Below are positions 60,401 through 64,000 of a DNA stretch of 64,000 nt, piece after piece; position 1 is the first letter of the stretch; the number at the start of each line of letters is the position of its first letter. The position numbers were made by a program, and so were the translations under genes. The notes under the pieces were generated by a model that searched no databases, had not been told where the DNA came from, and was given only the letters and a program-made list of their open reading frames with translations. Source of the DNA: Ptychodera flava (Eukaryota; Hemichordata; Enteropneusta; Ptychoderidae); assembly GCF_041260155.1 (NCBI RefSeq), contig NC_091938.1, forward strand, positions 21,171,632 through 21,235,631, given 5' to 3'.

Positions 60401-62090
60401 GGCATATAACTTTGAAAACTCTTTGTTACATGAATCTGTACGTCTTGAATGTACTTTCCGGTATGTTTGTCCAGTTTTTATAATGCACCCCGTTCTGCTC
60501 CATAACGATTTTGAAATACCGATTCTTCAACTTGTCAACACAGCCTATACATGTGAAATGTTTAATGATGCTTATGTTGACAACGGAATGTTAGCCTACG
60601 TTAGTTTACTTGTTAATGTTGATAACATCGCATAGTGCACGAAATGCGTCGTATTTTCCAGGCTTATGCTTTGTTTGTCGACATGCCTTAGGGAGTAGAA
60701 GAAGGGGAAATGTACTGAAAAATATTACAAACAATTACAAATATTATCCCTTTGAATATTTTGTACCCTTCAAGTTTCGGATACAAGCTCAAGGGAACAT
60801 CATTACTTACACTACCCATATTGTACTTTAATCCAATAAACAATGGCCCTGACTTATTCTCCCGACGCAGGATATCTTCAAATTGAATATATTCATCGTG
60901 GCTCTTAAACATAACCAAAGTCGATCCAAAGGACTCGCAATGTGAGATGGCGGCTGTTTGAGTTGCATATTCTGTGCTCAAGAAATAGCACGTGTACGTG
61001 TCGTTCGAGTTCGCCAACAGCCATCCTTCAGGACACCTGTCATCTGGAGAAATCAGACGAAACAAAAAAGTGAAATATGAATACCATCGTGTTATTCCAG
61101 CTATCAATTAACCTTTTGTGCATGAGTATCCGTCTTAAATTTGGGTACAGAAATAGCAGGAAAATATAGGGAAGCATTTTTCATTATCATAATCATTATC
61201 ATAATCATGTCTTTTTTTGTAAAACTAATTTCAGACGAAGGAGGGTTAACTGCAAAGCTGTGAACAATAACTACCATGGCGAGCCAAAACTTGAAGTATA
61301 GGTGTGCCAGCGGAAGACTATGTCAGTAATTTGGTTGACTCGATCGTGTGACGGTTGCCTTGGAGACAGTCATTGTTTTCCTTAAATTAATCGAGACAAT
61401 TAAACGCGTCCCATCCTCCGTTTCTGACAGACAGCACAGTCGATTACTGTGTGGCTGAGTTGGTGTCTTTCCCGGGGCCGAGGGACAACAAGCTTAGTAA
61501 AATATCATGCGAAAGCAGTGTGAAAGCAAGCCAAAAGGGCATTGTTCCTGAAAAGTAATTAATGATTAAATATCCAATGGCAGATCCAAAGGCAAATGTA
61601 CCATACGTCCTATTTTATCTATCGTTCACTCGTCAGTTTTTAAACAGTGTTTCAAAATTGAAAATGCCAGGTAAAACAGCGATGCCCCTTTATGGGTGGG
61701 CCGCTGTACAACCGATAGCCTGTGGTGTTCAAGTGTGGACTGCTGCCATGAATAGAACAAAGAGCGTATCCAAGCAATCGTGCTTTTATATCAATGCAAG
61801 CAAAGTGTGTCATATAATTCTTTAATAATACGCACTCGCCACAGGATAATTTGAACCAAGAAAATCAAGGTATCAAATACAGCATTATTGCGAACAATAA
61901 GCATATTCAGTTTTGTACAAGAGTGTTATTGAACAGTCCTCATTGTTTCCTTATAAACATCAACCAACGAGGACAACCAAAAAGTGAGTAGAAAACAACA
62001 AAACATACCAACATTTTGTGGTTTGGATAAGTGAACCAAAATCAGCAAGCAGCATGTAATCCGGATGAAATCCATCTTTCTCTTTAACAT
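39631..62090 (-). CDS. Adhesion GPCR with lectin, Sushi, EGF, HRM and GAIN ectodomain
   Basis: Exons read on the minus strand (high to low): 62090-62009, 61043-60811, 59907-59727, 59270-59065, 57840-57717, 57394-56858, 52639-52457, 51954-51853, 51114-50922, 50518-50333, 50053-49985, 47452-47332, 47036-46890, 46621-46395, 45735-45686, 45024-44898, 44210-44113, 43233-43122, 42606-42482, 42295-42203, 41688-41622, 41144-41059, 40789-40663, 40344-40304, 39813-39631. GT-AG borders fit and phases match except between 51853 and 51114 and between 40304 and 39813, where a small exon is probably unplaced. Order: signal peptide, CTLD1, CTLD2, S/T-rich repeats, Sushi, EGF, HRM, GAIN, GPS, 7TM, basic tail. 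It is an adhesion-class (B2) cell-surface receptor, presumably sensing a ligand through its lectin and Sushi arms. The one-gene model rests on continuous phases, one signal peptide and one tail. Two neighbouring genes remain possible but less likely. Confidence 0.85.
40304..44210 (-). CDS. aGPCR seven-transmembrane exons
   Basis: TM1 44210-44113 ('[20 protein letters not shown]'); TM2 43233-43122 ('[20 protein letters not shown]'); TM3 42606-42482 ('[20 protein letters not shown]', with the conserved Cys at its start and Trp); TM4 42295-42203 ('[15 protein letters not shown]'); ECL2/TM5 41688-41622 ('[20 protein letters not shown]', with the conserved CW pair); TM5/6 41144-41059; TM6/7 40789-40663; end of TM7 40344-40304 ('[13 protein letters not shown]'). 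Each helix is nearly one exon. Splice sites and phases match throughout. Confidence 0.88.
40904..40987. repeat. (AT)n microsatellite
   Basis: About 84 bp of pure AT in the intron between the TM5/6 and TM6/7 exons. Both-strand open frames here are artefacts. Confidence 0.97.
42756..43104 (+). mobile_element. TTAA MITE family, complete copy
   Basis: TTAAGG...CTACCGTAA ends. The interior has 'CGGACTCTCAAATTTCTAC', a 'GCGGCCATCTTGTATTTCAA' core and 'CTTTCGAGACCCATACTACC' near the end. It lies 17 bp past the TM2 exon donor. Confidence 0.8.
43292..43660 (+). mobile_element. TTAA MITE family, eroded copy
   Basis: Starts 'TTAAAGTTGAATGCGTTCCG' and keeps 'GCGGCCATTTTGAATTTCC'. The right end is degenerate. 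It lies just upstream of the TM2 exon, so two family copies flank that exon. Confidence 0.7.
44898..45735 (-). CDS. aGPCR GPS motif, non-canonical
   Basis: Two exons (45735-45686 and 45024-44898, joined in phase 2) give '[20 protein letters not shown]', then 'VCRLL', then '[20 protein letters not shown]'. The four GPS cysteines and the Trp are kept, but the autocleavage triplet H-L-[TS] is Q-L-G, lacking both the general base and the nucleophile. The receptor is predicted not to self-cleave. The intron between carries ~500 bp of AT and GTAT microsatellites. Confidence 0.85.
45130..45640. repeat. Duplicated AT plus GTAT microsatellite blocks
   Basis: (AT)n 45130-45206, (GTAT)n about 45232-45366, (AT)n 45409-45478, (GTAT)n about 45500-45625. 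The joining sequences 'AACGGCAAAAAGTACTTTTC' and 'ACTAACACGTTTGTCAA' occur twice, so the whole ~275-bp block was duplicated. It lies in the intron inside the GPS motif. Confidence 0.97.
46395..50518 (-). CDS. aGPCR GAIN domain exons
   Basis: 50518-50333: helical subdomain A ('[20 protein letters not shown]'). 50053-49985: '[20 protein letters not shown]'. 47452-47332: '[20 protein letters not shown]'. 47036-46890: contains a basic run '[10 protein letters not shown]', a possible furin-type site. 46621-46395: subdomain B strands with '[20 protein letters not shown]'. All phases match. The 2.5-kb intron between 49984 and 47453 carries the Penelope-like fragments. Confidence 0.85.
47784..49160 (-). 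mobile_element. Penelope-like element fragment (RT plus GIY-YIG), left arm
   Basis: Read on the minus strand: RT motif A '[15 protein letters not shown]' near 49145-49100, a later RT block recognisable as Gly-Ala-rich 'MGSPVSP'-type sequence near 48950, then a C-terminal GIY-YIG endonuclease region ('[19 protein letters not shown]', with '[13 protein letters not shown]' beyond it). RT followed by GIY-YIG marks Penelope-like retroelements. It is 5'-truncated and broken by several interruptions. Located in a GAIN intron of the aGPCR. Confidence 0.85.
49161..49751 (+). mobile_element. Penelope-like element fragment (GIY-YIG end), right arm, inverted
   Basis: A plus-strand copy of the last ~590 bp of the same element, joined head to head with the left arm at about 49160. 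Both arms share the 3' end 'AATCTAGCG' and ~30 bp beyond ('AAGTTCAAT' then 'GACAGTAATT'). Partly inverted partial copies are a known arrangement of Penelope-like insertions. Broken. Confidence 0.83.
50922..51954 (-). CDS. aGPCR hormone-receptor-motif (HRM) region
   Basis: 51954-51853 encodes '[20 protein letters not shown]' and 'KCPNAHG' (C..e..W.G..W..TP.....CP). 51114-50922 encodes '[20 protein letters not shown]' (R.C...G.W..PD...C). The two halves fit one HRM with an insert containing '[16 protein letters not shown]'. Phases do not match between these exons, so an extra exon or another acceptor is needed within 51115-51852. Confidence 0.72.
52457..52639 (-). CDS. aGPCR calcium-binding-type EGF domain lacking one disulfide
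   Basis: '[20 protein letters not shown]' then '[15 protein letters not shown]': the D-I-N-E-C and C-x-N-T-x-G-S-F motifs of EGF-CA are present. Only four of six cysteines remain; C2 is absent and C4 is replaced by Tyr in 'SFEYVC'. C2 and C4 pair in this fold, so the loss is of a whole disulfide. Phase 1-1. Confidence 0.85.
53031..54030 (-). mobile_element. 5'-truncated LINE (RT C-terminal part)
   Basis: The minus strand reads '[19 protein letters not shown]', then '[15 protein letters not shown]', '[20 protein letters not shown]' and '[12 protein letters not shown]'. These are the RT palm/thumb blocks after YADD, as in CR1/jockey-like LINEs. The 3' end is at the left, with 'TACTACTACTTTACTTTATT' as inverted tail sequence. 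Different in sequence from the 14.6-21.4 kb LINE. Lies in the intron between the Sushi and EGF exons. Confidence 0.85.
54410..54674 (+). mobile_element. tRNA-derived SINE with two tRNA-like heads
   Basis: Two similar tRNA-like segments in tandem ('GGACTCACTATCAGAGG' with 'GGTTCGAGACCC', then 'GGACTCACTGTCGGAGG' with 'GAGTTCAAGACTC'), the core 'CCCTTGAGCAAGGCACTT', and the end 'GATGATGGACTG' with an A-run. Same family as the antisense copy at 20.3 kb. Confidence 0.87.
54675..56050. other. aGPCR intron, no further feature seen
   Basis: AT-rich. An open frame at 55517-55756 has no motif. No exon of the receptor was recognised here, though an additional small ectodomain exon cannot be excluded. 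Confidence 0.4.
56058..56398 (+). mobile_element. TTAA MITE family, complete copy
   Basis: Begins 'TTAAGGTAGTAAGGGTAGAA', contains 'GATGGCGGCCATTTTGAATT', ends 'CGAGGCGCATACCACATTAA'. Confidence 0.78.
56414..56598. mobile_element. 185-bp MITE with 15-bp perfect TIRs
   Basis: 'AAGGTATACTGTCAC' at 56414 and its exact reverse complement 'GTGACTGTATACCTT' at 56584-56598. A CCAATCACAG block lies inside. It is 15 bp past the previous MITE. Confidence 0.82.
56858..57394 (-). CDS. aGPCR Ser/Thr-rich 20-aa repeats plus Sushi domain
   Basis: The exon is 537 bp, phase 1-1. It opens with four near-identical 20-residue repeats ('[20 protein letters not shown]' type), rich in Ser/Thr and likely O-glycosylated. 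A four-cysteine Sushi/CCP module follows: 'SCFYETK', '[19 protein letters not shown]', '[12 protein letters not shown]'. The DNA repeats are 60 bp long, an in-frame minisatellite. The plus-strand open frame over the same bases is a shadow of the repeats. Confidence 0.88.
57181..57360. repeat. Coding 60-bp minisatellite, core units
   Basis: Units of 60 bp beginning 'TCTGACGCTCCTTCCGTTAC' on the plus strand repeat with one to five differences. With the flanking partial units they cover about 57121-57368. Number of units is likely to vary between alleles (inference). Confidence 0.88.
57575..57655. repeat. (ATTC)n microsatellite
   Basis: Interrupted ATTC repeats in the intron between the CTLD2 C-terminal exon and the repeat/Sushi exon. 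Confidence 0.93.
57717..57840 (-). CDS. aGPCR CTLD2, C-terminal exon (short)
   Basis: '[19 protein letters not shown]', then '[13 protein letters not shown]' supplies the last three lectin cysteines, phase 0 to 1. It is about 19 codons shorter than its CTLD1 counterpart and lacks the W.W.D strand, so a small exon may be unseen or the domain may be reduced. Confidence 0.7.
58001..58524 (+). mobile_element. Internally deleted mariner-like element
   Basis: TIRs 'TACGAGGGCCGGATGAAAAA' at the left and the inverted 'ATCCAACCCTCGTA' at the right, starting and ending in TA, the mariner target. The inside retains transposase C-terminal sequence: '[20 protein letters not shown]' and 'PSYSPDL' (the third catalytic Asp context), followed by '[16 protein letters not shown]'. 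About 524 bp against ~1.3 kb for a full element, with stops, so non-autonomous. It lies between the two CTLD2 exons. Confidence 0.88.
58525..59064. other. aGPCR intron inside CTLD2
   Basis: No repeat or exon recognised. If CTLD2 has a missing W.W.D exon it should lie here or at 57841-58000. Confidence 0.35.
59065..59270 (-). CDS. aGPCR CTLD2, N-terminal exon
   Basis: '[20 protein letters not shown]', then '[19 protein letters not shown]' and 'WYIGN'. Same phase pattern (1 to 0) as the CTLD1 exon, consistent with module duplication. Confidence 0.87.
59727..59907 (-). CDS. aGPCR CTLD1, C-terminal exon
   Basis: '[20 protein letters not shown]', then '[10 protein letters not shown]' and '[13 protein letters not shown]': W.W.D, C, and C...F.C of the lectin fold, phase 0 to 1. 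The EPN/QPD and WND calcium-site motifs are absent, so calcium-dependent sugar binding is not predicted. Confidence 0.88.
60811..61043 (-). CDS. aGPCR CTLD1, N-terminal exon
   Basis: '[20 protein letters not shown]' then '[18 protein letters not shown]' and 'FIGLKY': the C..GW...... CY and A...C...G..L standard start of a C-type lectin domain, phase 1 to 0. Confidence 0.88.
61044..62008. other. aGPCR intron 1, nothing recognised
   Basis: Contains a short ATTATCATAATC repeat near 61184-61208. An 87-aa open frame at 61562-61825 on the plus strand has no recognisable motif. Confidence 0.45.
62009..62090 (-). CDS. aGPCR exon 1: signal peptide
   Basis: The ATG at 62090 (or the in-frame ATG at 62075) opens '[20 protein letters not shown]', a basic N-terminus followed by a hydrophobic core, ending in phase 1 at 'KPQNV'. 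A possible 5' UTR splice acceptor (TTGCAG) lies just upstream at about 62117-62122. Confidence 0.75.
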
Positions 62091-62731
62091 GTCGAAGTAC
62101 GGGAACTCTCCAATCGCTGCAAATAAGTGTAAATGTATAATTATTGTAGCACGTGAAAAGGTTACACCGCTAGTGTTCAGTGGATTTTCTATTCCTCCTA
62201 TTAACCAGTGATAATAAAATTAATAACGCTCTTGTATGATGAACAAATTTTGTTTTACAAGCAAACTGGACTGCAGTTCAAGTCAAAAGTGGTCCGTGGG
62301 CCGCCAAATACTGGATGAATTGCTACACTTCACACATGAAAGCTCTTGGATCTAATACATAATGCACATCAAACATGTTATTGTGCATTGAGAGTCACGG
62401 TATTCGCAAAGAAATGACTACGATGAAAGATACATCTGAATGGATGTTTCATTAATAATAAATAAAAAGGCGATTGCTTATTTGTTTTCACAACTATCAA
62501 CAAGTGAAACGTTGAAGTGCGCTCTACACATAATAAAAGTAGTTATAATCCAGCACATACATGTTCAAATTCGTATACGAATGTATTCAACTCTAATCAC
62601 AAAGCTCACACAAAAGTAGTCCTCGCTGTTAAGCATCTGCTCAATTCGATTTCTTCCGAATAAACGCAACTCGTCAGAATAGGTAGCAAATTGGCCGATA
62701 ATTAAATAAGCATGATCAGCCTTACTTACAT
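62091..62731. other. Upstream region of the aGPCR
   Basis: Should hold a 5' UTR exon and promoter on the minus strand, but no start site can be placed. Confidence 0.35.
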
Positions 62732-63085
62732 TTAAGGTAGTATGCGCCTCGAAAGTGAAAGACTTAAACTTTTGCTCAAACTTTCCTGAATGACACTCAA
62801 TCATTCTCCTACTAAATCAGCAATAAAAATCAGGGGTCACCGTGCAAAGTTTGGAACTAGCGAAACAAATTACCCAACATTTCGAGATATTTGAAATTCA
62901 AAATGGCCGCCATTCAGGTGTTAACTCTTTTGGGGGTATTTTTTTTTGATATTCGCAAAACTAAGTTGCTAGAAGTTTTTCTTTCTCCAAGAGCTTTAAA
63001 ATGAACCCCCATAAGTGGTAGATCAGAAAAGAATTATAGAAATGGGGAGTCCGGCCATCTGTCCCCTAAGCGCGTTCTACCTTAA
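62732..63085 (-). mobile_element. TTAA MITE family, best-preserved copy
   Basis: TTAA at both ends; TIRs 'TTAAGGTAGTATGCGCCTCG' and, inverted, 'CGCGTTCTACCTTAA'. It has the family's internal 'ATCAGGGGTCACCGTGC' and 'AAAATGGCCGCCATTC' blocks. The TTAA target suggests piggyBac-type mobilisation (inference). Confidence 0.83.
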
Positions 63086-64000
63086 ACCTCGATCTAGGAG
63101 AAAGGTTCCAGTTTCCGACCGGCTTAGTAAGCATGTCCCCGGAGGATAGCCACACGGTTCCAGACTTCAAAAATGTCGACCATGATAGTGAAATTAAGAT
63201 TCAAGAATACATAATATTAAATTTGTGTTCAGTAGTTCGTTGCAACGGTCTCCTTTCTTTTCAAAATTCGAAAATTGAACGAATGCCGTTACAATGAACA
63301 AGGAAAGTCCAATATGCTCTCTTCATGAGATATTTAGCAAGTTGCAGGCATATTTTTGTATTAAATGCAGCAGACATTTACCACACAGTAGGTGGAGTAA
63401 CTTTGTATTTGTATCACTGGTGAACTTTTCATCGTCTTTATCATTTACACTGAAAAAAGGTTGTAAGAGTTCTCTTATATAGCACCTATGTTATCCAAGC
63501 CTTGCGGCAGCAACAGAGCTAAAGGCGAGGTAATGTTGACTTCTTTCATAAAATTAACGAAAACATTGTCTAAAATGGTTCAATTTACCACGCGTTGATC
63601 TTTGCAGAAATATGTGTTACGCGTACAGTATCCGTTGAGCATTATCATACTTGGCGAACAAAATACGCTATTTAAAAAAAACTACATTAATAAATACTTT
63701 GGTATCATTGCATCGCATTATCGTTATTGTACTTCTTTTGACATAAGACAAAGCATCTTAACACTCCTATATTGCGTACTTACACTTTTCTCAGACGAAC
63801 GACACATAAATCATATTAACAACAGCAGAATACTTTTCAACGATATGGAAACGATACTCCGTCAACCGATGTAAAACATATACGACTAAATATCATACCT
63901 GGCTTGAAACACGGGTAATTACAGGACGAGGAAAACAACCAACATATCGATGCGACGTCCTTGAGCATCTACGATACACTTGGCCTACGATACTCTCCTA
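63086..64000. other. No recognisable gene
   Basis: Short motif-less open frames only (for example 63602-63874 +). Confidence 0.45.

Overview
This window looks like nuclear DNA of a metazoan, most likely an invertebrate deuterostome such as a hemichordate or cephalochordate. The reasons are AT-rich DNA, short exons with GT-AG introns of 0.2-5 kb, an adhesion GPCR with lectin ectodomains, paired glycine-N-acyltransferase genes, an intronless LRR-Ig receptor, and many LINE, Penelope-like, SINE, mariner and MITE remains. There is no operon, CRISPR array or prokaryotic signal. The species cannot be fixed from sequence alone.

Layout. 1-9.2 kb holds no convincing gene; it has a ~160-bp tandem array (2.3-4.1 kb), two foldback elements and a weak exon candidate. 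9.4-11.3 kb (+) is a complete, apparently single-coding-exon LRR-Ig transmembrane receptor with ITIM/ITSM-like tyrosine motifs. 11.3-14.7 kb is non-coding with a 268-bp MITE. 14.7-21.4 kb (+) is a nearly full-length, decayed LINE. Its ORF1 joins an RNase H1-type hybrid-binding domain, a coiled coil, an SGNH-esterase domain and a Gly/Tyr/Arg-rich tail; its ORF2 has an APE endonuclease and reverse transcriptase. A tRNA-derived SINE sits inside it.

22.2-44.3 kb is an old tandem segmental duplication. Each unit carries a complete five-exon glycine-N-acyltransferase-like gene (22.3-26.9 kb and 30.8-36.6 kb, +; 301 and 299 aa; identical intron phases) followed by the 3' part of an adhesion GPCR on the opposite strand. 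In the first unit the GPCR is only a collapsed remnant (tail exon fused near the TM1 exon, TM2-TM7 lost). In the second it is the end of the intact gene. A TIR-bounded element with an internal ~146-bp array entered the second unit after the duplication.

62.1-39.6 kb (-) is one large adhesion GPCR gene assembled here exon by exon: signal peptide, two C-type lectin domains, a Ser/Thr-rich stretch of four 20-aa repeats, Sushi, calcium-binding-type EGF, HRM, GAIN, a non-canonical GPS, seven transmembrane helices and a basic tail. Exon phases agree across the chain except at two joins (inside HRM, and between TM7 and the tail), where a small exon is probably unplaced. Its introns contain a head-to-head pair of Penelope-like fragments, a 5'-truncated LINE, a SINE, a mariner remnant, several MITEs and long AT and GTAT microsatellites.

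Functional reading: two surface receptors (LRR-Ig and lectin-aGPCR) flank two acyl-CoA:amino-acid acyltransferase paralogues. No direct pathway link between them can be shown from the sequence.
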